64,000 bases of DNA from Pyrus communis. Taxonomy: Eukaryota; Streptophyta; Magnoliopsida; Rosales; Rosaceae. The translations under genes and the position numbers were made by a program. The notes below the pieces were generated by a model. The model saw only the letters and a list, made by a program, of their open reading frames with translations, did no database searches and had not been told where the DNA came from. The stretch covers positions 22,852,428-22,916,427 of the forward strand of contig NC_084803.1 of assembly GCF_963583255.1 (NCBI RefSeq), given 5' to 3'. How positions within the stretch are numbered: the stretch's first letter is position 1; every line of letters starts with the position of its first letter. Shown one piece after another: positions 1-11,889 of this stretch.

Positions 1-235
1 GTTTTGTGTCAGGAGTTGGTTTGTATGATTTTATAATTATGTGTATTTGCTAATTACATTGGGTTTAATTCTATTGATTGCTACTACTTCAGTAAAGAAA
101 GCTTTTTCCTCTATGAACATTAGATAATCTATAATAAATCTATAATGCATCGTTTTCAAAACATGAAAGCGTGTTGCGGACAATTAAATTTTGTATTGTT
201 ATTTGTTATAAATTATGTATGGTGGAACTATGGTT
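1..235 (+). pseudogene. hAT transposase C-terminal remnant
   Basis: From base 41 one frame reads VYLLITLGLILLIATTSV then KKAFSSMNI. This is the dimerisation region of hAT (ZMYM1/TTF-type) transposases, where the usual motif is A-T-x-S-V-E-R-A-F-S-x-M. After a deletion of the central part, bases 142-190 read IMHRFQNMKACCGQLN, the usual last residues of this family (RFQNMK). The zinc finger and RNase-H core lie outside the window or are lost. The gap and in-frame stops make it dead. A second relic of the same family lies near 12 kb. Confidence 0.72.
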
Positions 236-2600
236 TAATTTTTAAGATTATTATATGTCTAAAAAATATTTATAAACTTATACGTATGACCATCGGAATA
301 ATGTGTCCTGAATCCGCATCTGCTGCGGGCACTCCAGTATGGTGCCTATTTCGACATATCATCTATTGGTGGGTTGGTTTATGGGTGTTGATAAAGTAAA
401 TTGAAAGTAGCTCTCTATATACAAACTCCTTCAAAAAGTCTAAAAGAGAGGCGCGGACAAATATTGACCATCATAAACTTTATGGAATCACAAACACATG
501 GTTCAAAATTTTTTATTTCAACTCATATAAATTTATTCTGCACTCAACTTACTTTATACATCCAAATTATATTTTAGTTAAACTGTCACACTCTGATTTT
601 GAAGATACGTTCAGCATCGGCACATGATGTCACCACATACCCATTCAACCTTCATGTCTCACCTCCGAGACATGACCAAAACACATTTAAAGATTCAACC
701 ATGCAAAAACTTTTCTTTTATTTCATGGCTGCATCAAGCCATTCGTAGTTCTCCATTCATTAGACTCCTTCGTGAACGCCTGGGACTTTGAAGGTCGTCG
801 ATATGTCGAGTTGCCCCTTGATTTTCGCCTCCCAAAACCTAGGGCCAAAGTGACTGTCCTAGAGACCTAATTAGAATATTTAAAGGTCTATCCTAGAAAC
901 CTAACTAGAATATTTGAACTATGGAAAAACTTGTGTTTCTTTGTTCATCTTTCTCTCTTTCCAAAACCTTCTTATACAGTGGTTGAGAAAAGGATACAAT
1001 GCCTAAAACGCTCATAAAAATCTCGAGCATATTTCAATCTAAATATCTCTTGATTTTCATCTAATTATCAAATAAATAATTAGGAGGTTTAATACCCATA
1101 TGGTGGAATATCTTTGATTTATCCTATAAGTATGAACTTACCAATCGAATAAAAATTGTAAAAAAAACCTCCTTTTTTTTATTTTTTTTTTTTCCGTTTG
1201 TTTTCAGGATCCATAGTTGTCACTACGTTCTTCCATTTTGCTATTTGAGTATAGTTTCAAAGAAGCTTGAGTAGAGTTTCAAAGAAGCTTGAGTAGAGTT
1301 TCAGACAAAGTGAAGTTCTTCATTCTGCTATTTGAGTAGAGTTTTAAACAAGCTTGAGAGGAGTTTCAGAGAAGCAGGACGAAGTGAAGTTTAGATAAGC
1401 ACGATAAAGTGACAACAATAGCAAAGTTTATCAGTCATTTGGTTCTCATGTTTTTTGTTTCAAAAACTTGTTAGTGTAATTATTTTTTTAAGAAACCACT
1501 AATGGCGTGTTTACCCATCGAGATTGGAATAGAGAGAAACAGAATTGCACTCTTCCCAATGCTAACGTTTACTAGCAAATGGGGAATCATAATTTCTATG
1601 GAGACCACCAAATATTAGGAAATTGGATTACCTCTATAGAGGTGGTATTTAAATTTTGAGTAGAACGTTCCATCAGGAATCAAAATTTTCTACCCAAAAT
1701 ACCCATATATATTCCTGCCCCTTCATATTTGTTTCCCTCACAGCACGAACCACCCAACCTTCGTGATTTGGAATGATGCCGCAACGACGAATGTGTTCCG
1801 AAGTGTGGGTACAATGTACTGGGGCAACATCCGTTGGATGGGAGTTTGTTGTTAAAATTTTGTTGAGCGTTTTGGTCAAGTGGCTGCAGAAAAAGATGGG
1901 GAAGTGAGGGGGAGAGAGAGAAAATGGAGTAAAATTTTATCTAATAGGCTTTAGGGTTATTAAGAGGTTTTTCTTTATTTTTTTTATTTTTTATTTTTTA
2001 TTTTTGTCAAACGATCAATTTTGTTATATTAGATGTTAGATTTTTGAATCCAAGTCATCATGCAAGTGTTCAAAACCTTTCTACCATTATGGTAAAATGT
2101 CACTTGCAGGATGATTAAGAGTTAGAAGCAAATAAAAAATGATTCTTTTATGTCAAATTTGAACAAATCTACGTGTAAAGGGGCTTCTACATACGTCTAG
2201 AGTTTCCTCTAAACATGTGAATTAGTAAACAATTTATATAGATCAATGTCTTTTCTACTCCGATTCCAGACAACCTTACTAAACAATTTTAACGAAAATA
2301 TGATTCTGATTGCTGCTCAATTCAATTCCTCCTCAATTAAATTCTTCTCAATCTGATTACCGATTAGTAGACAAGCCACAAGTCCTTTGTGGTATATATA
2401 TGGGTATAACGGTCATTTACACATTTAAAAATCAATATGATGACTTGTTCCACGGTCTCAAAGGCTATAGGACAAAAAAAAGAGTAAGACCCAGAACCTA
2501 GCAACTCTCCTGCCGAACGCCGCCGGAGAATCACTAGTTTCTGAAAAGTAAATGACAACAACAACGTATTGACGATCGAGTATTATAATACCATGCATGT
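236..2600. other. AT-rich intergenic stretch, no gene recognised
   Basis: No reading frame here looks like a protein. It holds an imperfect tandem pair around 855-916 (AGAATATTT followed by a shared 'cctagaRacctaaYtagaatattt' pattern), a roughly 23-bp tandem repeat at 1247-1315 and a T-rich tract at 1165-1196. The short frames at 1673-1879 and 2310-2564 have no recognisable motif. Confidence 0.6.
1247..1315. repeat. 23-bp tandem repeat, about three copies
   Basis: The unit reads GAGTAGAGTTTCAAAGAAGCT with little change. Copies start near 1247, 1270 and 1293, and degenerate GAGTAGAGTTT-like copies continue to about 1400. Confidence 0.75.
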
Positions 2601-2606
2601 ACAATT

Positions 2607-2677
2607 AGCTTATTTATAAGAGGCAAATGTGAACCTCCGGATGAGCTCAAACCCTCAAACCCTCAAACCCTACTACA
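2607..2677 (+). promoter_or_regulatory. TATA-like box and leader of the UGT gene
   Basis: TTATTTATAAG lies about 60 bases before the ATG at 2678 and is the best TATA candidate. The leader carries three direct copies of a CTCAAAC heptamer ending in AAACCCTAC at about 2648-2672, which resembles the plant telo-box AAACCCTA. Its role is inferred from position only. Confidence 0.4.
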
Positions 2678-4108
2678 ATGAGCTCCTTAACAGAACCTGA
2701 ACCTATTACTAGCAAGAAGCTTCTTCACATAGCCTTGTTTCCATGGCTTGCTTTTGGTCACATAATACCCGCTCTTGAGGTCGCCAAGCACATAGCTCAA
2801 AGAGACCACAAAGTCTCCTTCATATCCACTCCAAGAAACATCCAACGCCTCCCGAAAATCCCACCAAACTTGACCCCTTTGATCGACTTGGTCCAAATCC
2901 CGCTTCCCCGTGTCGAAAACCTCCCGGAGAACGGCGAGGCCACCATGGACGTGCCATATGACTTAATTCCGTACCTCAAATTGGCACACGATGGACTCGA
3001 GCAAGGTATTACCAGTTTCCTACAAACTCACACTCCGGATTGGATTATTTACGATTTTGCTCCTTACTGGTTACCACCAATAGCTTCCAACTTAGGAATT
3101 TCGCGAGCTATGTTTGGGGGCTTCAACACGTACACCGCATGTGCTTTCGGACCAACACTACCGGATGTACTAAGTCGCTATAGTCCTAGAACACTACCCG
3201 AACATTTTACTGTCCCGCCCGAATGGGTCCCCTTCCCTTCAAAACTATTTTTTAGGCTTTTCGAAGCCAAGAAATTGTTTGACGCTTTGGAACATAATGC
3301 TTCCGGCATTAGCGATTGGTTTCGTATGAAGTCAGCGGTTGAAGGTTCCCAAGTATGCCTCTTTCGGAGTTGTAGAGAAATTGAGGGGGACTGGCTCGAT
3401 TTGGTTCCAGAGCTTTCCCGCAAGCCTGCGATTCCAGTGGGCTTGTTGCCACCCTCGGTGCAAGATACTGAAGACAAAGAAGATAGCAGTTGGTCCATAG
3501 CTTGTGAGTGGCTGGACAAGCAAGAGAGAGCTACTGTGGTGTACGTTGCACTTGGGAGCGAGATTAATCCTACTCAAGAAGAGTTCACCGAATTGGCTCT
3601 TGGGTTGGAGCTATCTGGGTTGCCATTCTTTTGGGCTCTTAGGACGCCGAATGGATCAACGGCCGGTAATTCGGTGAAGTTGCCGGATGAGTTCGAGGAT
3701 CGAAACACGGGTCGCGGGCTGGTCTGGAGAACTTGGGCTCCTCAACGCCAAATCTTGGCTCACAAGGCAGTTGGGGGATTCTTGACTCACTGCGGTTGGA
3801 GTTCCCTCATAGAGGGCCTACACTGTGGAATTCCTCTTATTATGTTCCCCTTTATATATGACCAAGGGCTGAATGCTAGGTTGTGGGACAGGAAGGTCGG
3901 CATTGAGGTACCAAGAAACGATGAAGATGGATCGTTTACGAAGAATGCGGTGGCCGAGTCGCTGAATTTGGTTATGGTGGATGAGGAAGGGAAGGCTTAC
4001 AGGGATGGAGCCAAAGAATATAGTGCTGTAATTGGAGACAAGGACCTCCATGATAGATACATGGACAAATGCGTTGAGTATTTTGAAAAGAATGTACATA
4101 AGGTTTGA
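2678..4108 (+). CDS. UDP-glycosyltransferase, UGT91-type (group A)
   Basis: This is a soluble family-1 glycosyltransferase that moves a sugar from a UDP donor onto a small plant metabolite. The frame is intronless, 476 aa, the usual length. Near the N-terminus [16 protein letters not shown] gives the catalytic His (H28), and IIYDFAPYW holds the partner Asp (about D126). The PSPG donor-binding box runs from about residue 353 (WAPQRQIL) through [11 protein letters not shown] (about 369-379) to the closing DQ. The N-terminal FISTPRN and LPRVENLPE segments are typical of UGT91 proteins, whose characterised members include rhamnosyl- and glucosyltransferases that extend sugar chains on flavonoids, terpenoids or saponins. 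The donor and acceptor cannot be told from sequence alone. The start is the first ATG after the TATA-like box. No damage is seen. Confidence 0.95.
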   Translation: MSSLTEPEPITSKKLLHIALFPWLAFGHIIPALEVAKHIAQRDHKVSFISTPRNIQRLPKIPPNLTPLIDLVQIPLPRVENLPENGEATMDVPYDLIPYLKLAHDGLEQGITSFLQTHTPDWIIYDFAPYWLPPIASNLGISRAMFGGFNTYTACAFGPTLPDVLSRYSPRTLPEHFTVPPEWVPFPSKLFFRLFEAKKLFDALEHNASGISDWFRMKSAVEGSQVCLFRSCREIEGDWLDLVPELSRKPAIPVGLLPPSVQDTEDKEDSSWSIACEWLDKQERATVVYVALGSEINPTQEEFTELALGLELSGLPFFWALRTPNGSTAGNSVKLPDEFEDRNTGRGLVWRTWAPQRQILAHKAVGGFLTHCGWSSLIEGLHCGIPLIMFPFIYDQGLNARLWDRKVGIEVPRNDEDGSFTKNAVAESLNLVMVDEEGKAYRDGAKEYSAVIGDKDLHDRYMDKCVEYFEKNVHKV

Positions 4109-4449
4109 ATGCTTTTGTATTATCCCTTTGTATCTTCTGATGTTTATTTAAGTAATTGTGTTTTTATCATAAATTTTGGTCATTCATGTTTTGCCTTGCA
4201 TATCAATGTTTTCCCCGCCGTTAAGTTCCATTAGAAATTTCGTTAGTGTGTTGATGTGGCAAGTGGGGGACCAATAGAAGTAATCACATTGCGCCGTGTG
4301 GATGAAACTAAAAAATAAGTAGTGTCATCAAACTATATATGCATCAAGCAACAGTCAGCATATTACAACAGATGTAAGAGGCACAAGATCAGAACAGGTA
4401 GCAATCACAGAAGGGAGGAGTTTATACTGACTGTTAAGATGCAGGCAAG
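4109..4449. other. 3' ends of two converging genes
   Basis: This is the downstream region of the UGT (+) and, on the other strand, of the histone-fold gene ending at 4450. It is short and T-rich with TTTGTAT-type possible polyadenylation elements. No further gene is seen. Confidence 0.5.
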
Positions 4450-7400
4450 TTATTTACTTGAGGGAGAGGTCAGCCTATTTTCGTCCGAGTCGTGCTTTGA
4501 TGAAGTATCTCCACCCATCAATTCCTGGAATCCTTCAACCTTCACGGGTGGAGCCCTCAGAACACTCATGTTCCTGCACACGTGAGAGAGTTCCATAAAG
4601 TCAGTGAAGCATTACTCGTATGGATAAGTAAGTAATAATTGTATTCAGATTTTCCTTACTGCGCTTGGATTTGAGGAATTTGGGAAGCCATCTGTCTAAA
4701 TTGATTTCCCGACTGAGCATGGACATTTGACATTGTAAGGTTCGACGTTGGAGGAACTTGCTGCTGCCTAAACTGCACCTGTGGATGTCTGCTATTGAAA
4801 CTGTTGAAGGCATTACCATCCATGGGTAACTCTGATGGGGCTTCAATCTTGACCTGTACCATTGGTCTTTCCTTATCCGTATCCATACCTGCTCGAGGAG
4901 TGGATGGTTGACATCTTCGCATTCTTTCTAACTGCTGCCGTTGCTGAAAAGGCACATTTTTTGAATGGGCAATTTGTTGCATCTGCGGATGCATTTGTCG
5001 AGACATCTGTTGGTTCACCTAACAATGTAATAAAATATACCATTGTTAATGATGTCATACTATGCAGAGATCAACTTTTTTTTTTTTTTCCTGAAAATAG
5101 ATCAGCTTTCGGAAACTACAATGCCCCTACAACTCCATAAACTTAAGAAGCTATATGGGAAACTGAGGGGGTATGTACAGCACCTCCACAAATAACCCAT
5201 TAACCACCCATAAATAAATTATATACAAGGATCAGGATCAAAACGTAAATTTATTAAGGAAACATTTGAAATTATCAATACTTGTTGGGGTAGTCGAATG
5301 AGATTCTGGTGCTGTGACTGCAACTGAGACTGGATTCCGTGAATTTGCTGCTGAGTTTGCTGAAAATTCCTGGAGCCGTCTTTGACTTGCTCCACTAGAG
5401 AGCCAAAATTACTTGTGGAAGAAACAAAAACACGTAAGTAATGGATTACACTAGAAACTTGAATTATTAGATGTGACTAACTTGCACAAACACAACAATG
5501 TTGATAATGAAAGTGAAGAGTTTAAACTGAAAGTCCAAACCTAACATCCTTAGATTTTGCTATGCCAGTCTCAAAGTCACAGACAAACCGATTCTTAAAA
5601 TTATGTTAACAGTCATAATGTGCCCTTCTATTGCTCATTCACTTGTGCTTAAAAGATAACAATCACATTAACATTTACGGGGCATCTTCCATTATGAGAT
5701 TATTTGTTAAGATGAGTGTCTGCAGCAAATTTTTCAAAGAGAATACTCTTACAAAGGTAATAAACACCCTGGAAGCAGTTCATTTATTCATTAATCCAGA
5801 GCCTACAATGTAGAAGTATATTCATGAAAGTTACAACTAGTAGGTCTCTACCCAACATCACGAGTGCATAAAATACTGTAGAAACATAACATCAAACTAT
5901 TTTGATCAATCATTTTCCTTTTTGTCTAACCCATGAAAATTCATACCCGCTTAAGTAAAAGATCATAATTAAAATATTAACAAATGAACCAACAATGCGA
6001 CAGTAATTTATAAGAAACTACAATTAGATACTCAACAAAAAAGAGAAAAGTATAAACTTAGATCCGTAAACTCACCCATATCCCACAGTTTGAAGGAACA
6101 TCTTTAGTTGTTCAAGCGCTGAGCACTGCTTTCTGTAACTATCAGCAAGAAGTTTCAAGCTGCCACCCAATTTCTGGATATGGCAGCTCAGTAACTTGGA
6201 GAAAACATCAATTGGAACTTCTGTAGTACCTTCAAACCCGATACTTATCATCATCCTAGCTACTACCATTTTAGATAACTGTGTTGCTTGCTCTTGACTA
6301 AGACATTTTTTGTTCCCTCCAAAAGCATTTTTTCCACGGTGTATGATTCCTCGTTCCATGCTGAGGTATTCAGGCCTGATGCCAAGCCTCTCAAGCATAA
6401 CAGGACTCCTAGTCATTATCTGAGGCAATGTATCAAGAACTCCAAAACATTCCATTTTTAGGTTGTCATCCACTCTATTCAAAGGTGGAAGTGCACTATC
6501 GGGAACACAGTTGAACGTAAACATTGTTTCTGGGAAAAAAGATGTTTCACTATCAATTGAGTTACTACCATCTAAAAGGGAATTTGGATTCAAGTGTGAT
6601 GCATCTTGGATGGGATTTCCAAATCCCATATACGGATCTTCTTTGAAAGCTACGCGTCTTTTCTTATGCCTCCCAAGAAGTTTAAGGTAAGCAGACATCT
6701 CCTCCGGAGTACGTTTCTCTGATTCTCGCTCCCCTGATGACAACCTAGACGGTTTGCCCATTCTATATCTCTCAATAAACTGATTATACCATGTCGCAGA
6801 CAGCTCATCATTTTTGAATCTCAATGGTATGTTATCAATTTCAGATTCTCCATATCTTGATCCAGCACCAAAAGCTGCTTTAGATTGAGTCTGCAAACAC
6901 AGTAATAAACTATAGTTATATAAGAACTCTCCACAGTTCAACTTCTAACTTTTTTTGCTCACTTTCCTACAAAATTTCTTTTGACACAAATGCATCAGTG
7001 TAGCTCAATTTATAAATGACATCACTAGGTTGGACTAGAATGTTAGATTCTAGAGTTCATATTGTTCGGGATCCAGCACTAAATAAACTTCGCCAACTGA
7101 ATTGGCACATTTTGCTAAACAAAGAGGAGATAACCAGCAATGCAGCCATAGGAATTCTGCGAGATGAAATCTGAGGACTTTTTTGGTTTATACACCCATT
7201 TCCATTGAACTCTCAGTAGCCAAGTATTTGAAACATATGAAAAAAAATGTGGAATTTGTAAGTAAACCAATGAGACTTAATTCCGCATTTTCATTAAAGG
7301 ATTCCATACATATACTTCACATAATGTAGAATTATAACGAAACTACAAAAAATGCATAAACATACCTAATCCATTTAATAATTTCAATTTACCAAATACA

Positions 7401-7917
7401 TCACATTCATGGGACAATCGACGAAAGCTCCAAAATCATACCTTGGACGGCACCAAAGCGTCACGTTGTTGAACTTGAACCCCATCCTGAGACGAATTCT
7501 CCAGAGTGAAGTAGACGTCGTCAGGGTGGAGCTGCAAATCTGCAACCAAAAACAGTGGCATCGATCAGAAGCAATGAAATTAAGCCGAAACGAAAGCAAT
7601 GAGCGACTCAGAAACTCACAAATGGGATTAAGCTTGGAAACAGCGATTGAAGCAGAAGAGGAGGCAGAAAAGTTGGAATTGGGGCGGAGGAAGAGGGAAA
7701 CGCAGGCCTTGTCGAAAAGAAGAGCTCGAGCGCGGAGTTGGAGATGGAGGGGAGCCTTAGATTTTGAGTCCATGAAGGCTTCCCAGGTTGAAGGGGAATT
7801 GAGGAAGGGGGCGAAGTGGGCGTAAGTGGAATCGCCGAGCCATGTGCGCCAGACGTTGCAGGATTCGAGTTTACAGGCGAGCTCATAACCACGACCGTCG
7901 TCGCCGAGTAGAGCCAT
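4450..7917 (-). CDS. Q-rich nuclear protein with histone-fold-like segment (possible SAGA/TFIID-type subunit)
   Basis: Six exons on the minus strand join in frame: 7917-7620, 7539-7442, 6890-6076, 5411-5282, 5018-4660 and 4573-4450, giving 607 aa. Introns are GT..AG and phases agree; the last junction splits a Gln codon. The N-terminus is MALLGDDGRGYELACK. A basic patch (GRHKKRRVAFKEDPYMGFGNP) follows in exon 3. Around residues 325-404 the helical run from SQEQATQLSKMVVARMM to LEQLKMFLQTVGYG looks like the histone-fold (BTP) segment of plant proteins annotated as 'bromodomain transcription factor'. The rest is Gln/Met-rich and ends in a charged tail (VLRAPPVKVEGFQELMGG). I infer a nuclear coactivator role, perhaps SAGA or TFIID; the exact subunit is not established. 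The gene structure is firmer than the function. Confidence 0.8.
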
Positions 7918-7975
7918 TTGGGGGAAAGGAGAGGGAGGGACGACTTGGATGCGGTGGTGGGGACTCGAGAAATTT

Positions 7976-8520
7976 ACTTTTTTTATTTTTTTTTATTTCA
8001 TATTTAAATTTTTTTTTATAAGGTAAATGCATTAAAGAACAAAACTTCTGGAACAACTTGTTCCAGCACGTCAAGATGAAAAGCAGGACGAGCAACTTTA
8101 GGAAACAGTGGTCCCAAAAGTGAGGGTTAAACATTGAGAATCAAGACCCTCTCCGGATGCTCTTTGTGAGGATTTCGGAGATTTTCTAATCACGTCTATT
8201 CATCGTGCATCGTACGATCAGTTTTCGTCAAATACTATTTATATTCAATTTTAAATAAAAAAAATTTACAATAATTTCTAACCTACGATATACGATGAAC
8301 GGACGTGATTGGTGAATCTCCGAGATTCTCACAAAGAGAATCCGGAGAGGATCCTCATTCAAAGATAGATAGACCGAAATGAGCTAACGCATCCGCCACA
8401 AAGTTAGTTTCCCTGAAAATATGCTTCCACTCCACAGAAAGGAACTCACAAGCTAGAATCTAAATGTCGTGCACGATGGAATGGATATGCCAGGGAATAT
8501 TAAGGGCTCGTTCAAGATAT
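7976..8520 (-). mobile_element. LINE 3' end (RNase H-like tail), split by a MITE
   Basis: On the minus strand, 8520-8370 translates as PWHIHSIVHDI..., VEWKHIFRETNFVADALAHF, which is the RNase H-like C-terminal domain of plant L1-type LINE ORF2 (the NxVADALA motif). The match stops where a MITE (8138-8360) begins. It resumes beyond it with a plausible ORF2 end (GPLFPKVARPAFHLDVLEQ) near 8125-8040, then an A-rich tail (T-rich on +, 7978-8030). The 5' portion is missing, the usual 5' truncation of LINEs. The tail ends about 60 bp before the ATG of the histone-fold gene. Confidence 0.7.
8138..8360. mobile_element. MITE with about 75-bp terminal inverted repeats
   Basis: The left arm (CCTCTCCGGATGCTCTTTG...) and right arm (rc: CCTCTCCGGATTCTCTTTG...) pair over about 75 bases, including TCACGTC..GTTCATCGT. 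The core is AT-rich (ATTTTAAATAAAAA). There is no coding capacity. It interrupts the LINE relic. No convincing TSD was found. Two worn relatives lie in an AIL6 intron. Confidence 0.8.
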
Positions 8521-9440
8521 GCAGGTCGACTATAATGAATCATACTGTTCAATTACGTAATAAGTATGAATAAAAAAAATTTAAAATCCAAAAATTATTT
8601 TAAACTAATAATCAGAGTCACTAATGACTACTCGCTCATCACAGAAATCAGCTACGTACTAAGTCCTAGAGAGGCGTAAAACAGAAAGTATGAGTGGGCA
8701 AATATAAGGATTTATTAAAACACCTTTGTTTTTCCACAACATAAAAATTCATTGCTGTAAAATCTGTATAGTTTTCAAAATCATACTATGTATAAGTATG
8801 AAAACCAAGTATCAATATAAAATAATTCTTCTAAGAATACGAGTAAACCACACATATCTCAATAACAATATAACATGCTCATCAAAATTATGCTTACATA
8901 TGAGTCCTTGCAGAAAGTAGCTACATGAACATGCTATGTGTAATAATCTACTTGAGTACTACATATACGTGAAAATGGCGCTAAGCACGTCAAATATGAG
9001 TCATAGATGCAAAAGCAATTAGTTTGGGTACCTGTAATGGATCCAATGTGAGCATTACGGTACGTTTGAACATACATGTGAAACTGGTCCCGCCCCAAAC
9101 GAGTAATTTAGTAACCGATGTAGACATGCATGATGAGCAAATAAAATATATATGATCATGATATCACAATTTCATGAATCCCAACTATGTAATATTTCTT
9201 AGTAAAAACGTGGCATGATGGAATACATTTGTCAAAGCAATGATGGGAACCTAAAAAATAAAGCCCATTGGCTGATACGTAGTTGAGTCGTAACCGCCTT
9301 ATCTTGCTTAGCCTTCGAACTCCTCGAGATAAGTATCTCCTATATGCCCTATTTTGTTCGTTGGACATAAGGTAGCTTCAGTTCTTTATTTTACCTGCTA
9401 AGGACAAGTTCTTTCCAGCATATCCTTTTATCCAATAGAA
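8521..9440. other. Intergenic, no gene recognised
   Basis: AT-rich sequence with no convincing frame. The 70-aa minus frame at 9156-9368 has no recognisable motif. It may be further worn transposon DNA. Confidence 0.45.
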
Positions 9441-10560
9441 ATTAAGGATAACCATCACCTATTATAAATTGGAAGCCTTGATCAAAGAGAGGGGAAAGAT
9501 CAGTTCAATTACAAGCAAGAAAGAAACACCGTGCTTAGTTGCAAGCAAAGGGAAAGAACATCTTCCCCTAACTGATGGAAAATCTCATTTGCCTGCTACA
9601 AGCTTCCTACACCAGCCACAAGCCTAGCCTTAAGTTTTCCGTTCTCCCTTGCCTAATGTCTCCTTTCATCTACTACAAGATACCCAATCTACAAACCAAA
9701 CCCCTTCCAACACATCCCTTCAACCTAATGCCTAGGGAAAATGAGATTCATCCTACAGGAAACCCTCATTCTTGCTGCAAAAACCTCTGCTTGACTGCTG
9801 CAAGCTTTCCAGTAAGTTATAGACTCCAACTTTAAGCTTTTACCTTTCACCACTCATCTTCTACCTTAGAAGCCTCAACCAGCCATCATGACTAAAAGCT
9901 CAACCACTACTAGATATCTTATGAATCATTCTCTTAAATTATAGGCTAACTACAGCAAAACGAATCACGCCATCTCATTTACTAAACTTATGGGTCTTTA
10001 CCTCTCTCACCTCATGCTCTCATGTCAAGCCTATTTATTTTAACTCCTAGTGTTTGTTAGTTTAACAAATACTCCTCAAAGCCACCGAAACGAGTGAGGG
10101 AAAACACCTCGTCAGTGCCTTGGGAAACACTCATCAGTGCCTAAAGGAAACACTTTGTCAGCGTCCAGGGAAACATTTCGTCAACACCCAAGGAAACACT
10201 TTGTCAGCGCCCAAAGAAACACTACGTCAGTGCCCAGGAAAACACTCCACCAATGCCTAAGGGAGCACTCTAAACACTCCGCCAGCGCCTAGGGAAGCAC
10301 TGCACCAGTGCATAGGCAAATACTCCATCAACACCGAGGGAAGTATCTCATCAGCACTAAAAGCACTTCAATGCCATAACTACTCAACATAGCACCAGAC
10401 CAAGCACCCATGAGCTACTTGGAAGAAGAACAAAGCATTACTAGGATTTGTTTTTCCTTTGGGATGCTTTGGGCCTTGTCCTCGCTAACTAAGTGGGGGA
10501 CATGAAGGTTTTGGCTTGTCTCTTTATAACACAAGCCCATCAAATTTGACACAAAAACCC
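9441..10560 (+). mobile_element. LTR-like relic with a 30-bp repeat array
   Basis: A TATA-like ATTATAAATTGG at about 9461 is followed by non-coding C-rich leader sequence, then the tandem array at 10087-10375, then ACTAAGTGGGGGACATGAAGG. This layout recalls long LTRs of plant gypsy elements. No matched second LTR, PBS or TSD was found, so the class is uncertain. Confidence 0.35.
10087..10375. repeat. Degenerate minisatellite, unit about 30 bp
   Basis: About nine or ten units of the form CGTCAGTGCCCAGGGAAACACT run head to tail, drifting toward GCACTNCACCAGTGCATAGG at the 3' side. Units have no unique spacers, so this is a minisatellite and not a CRISPR array. Confidence 0.85.
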
Positions 10561-11880
10561 CACAACAGCTACTAAACACAATTTTTTATTTTACATTTTA
10601 GATGTTGGTATGAGACATCTTATCAATATTTTTATTCTTAGATGAAACTACCAAATACATTCTCAAATTATAAAAATTATTTATATTCATAGTTTGGTTT
10701 AGTTTTGTTTTAAGCGGTTCTACCAACATGAGAACTAAAACTGAAACCGGTATGAATGATTTGGTCTAGTTCTTGAACTTACATTGACTTTTTTTGGTTA
10801 ACACGGTTTTAACGGTTTATTTTGTAGTGGTTCGATTCGGTTTCACGGCTTCATGGTTTTTATCCCCACCCCTATGGTTTATAGTTGGAAGAAATTTTGG
10901 TTTAGCATCAGCATTTTGGGTTAGGAAGAAAATCTGGGCAACGTTTTCTTTTTCTTTTGGTGGAGGACAATGGAGTTTGGGGTTACTCGGAAGAACTGAG
11001 CAAAGCTCTTCATTATTTTTCAAGTTTTTTAATTTTAATCTTATTTTTCATTTAAAAGGTAATTTTTTAAATGACAAGAAACCCTCTCAAAATCCATTCA
11101 AATCTTTAATCAAAGTTTATAAGAATCCTTGAAAATCCATTTGAAATCTACAATCCTATCAAATCTTCACTTTAAAAAGTTTTAAAATCCTTCTAAATCC
11201 TCATTTGACTACACCTCTTTTGGATTTGATAGTATTTCTTTTTTCTAATAGTATGTTTTTTCCTTTGCTTGACATAGTGTGATCAAAACCTTCTCTTATT
11301 CTAGAACCTGTTGTTTTTTATTTGATTTATTCAAGTTAAATGCCAAGCCAAAAATAAAAGTCTGTATACATGGTAACAGTTGTATGTGGAAATTCTCATT
11401 ATTTGTCTTTTTTTTTCTTCTTTTTTTTTTTATATTATTTTATGTTTAATGCTAATAGAACTAGTATTTGTTAAGTAGTCTTCGTAGGAATAATATTATT
11501 ACATAATGTTGATATTAAATCACTTATATACCTAATATGCAAGGAGAATTATAAAGTTAAAAAATAAATAAATAAATTCTAAATACACCTCAAATGAATT
11601 TTAATGTGTATATCTCAAGATTATTTATCTTCTTCAACTCTCAAAACCACTTTCACCTCCCTTGCAGAACAACACTCTAAGCAATGAAACTACTGACACC
11701 TTATTGAAAAAAAAAAATATTTTTGATGAATAAAAAATAAAATATGAACAGAAAATTTTATCAAAGTTAGTTTTTGATAATATACATTCCTCCAACATTT
11801 CTTATACCTTCATGTAGACATCAAGATCATGGACGGAGTCATCTTAGGCCCAGAGGGGTGGATGCCCCCATTTATACACA
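10561..11880. other. AT-rich intergenic, no gene recognised
   Basis: T- and A-rich sequence. A 112-aa frame at 10794-11132 is low-complexity (Phe-rich) with no motif. Homopolymer runs lie near 11403-11432 and 11706-11717. Bases 11820-11890 lead into the hAT relic. Confidence 0.5.
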
Positions 11881-11889
11881 AAAAAATGT

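Noticed and set aside
7409..7825. 138-aa plus-strand frame
   Set aside because: It is the opposite strand of exons 1 and 2 of the histone-fold gene.
10087..10375. Regular repeats that could suggest a CRISPR array
   Set aside because: Units abut without unique spacers, degrade steadily and lie in a plant genome.
10794..11132. 112-aa plus frame
   Set aside because: Phe/Leu-rich chance frame in T-rich DNA, with no motif.
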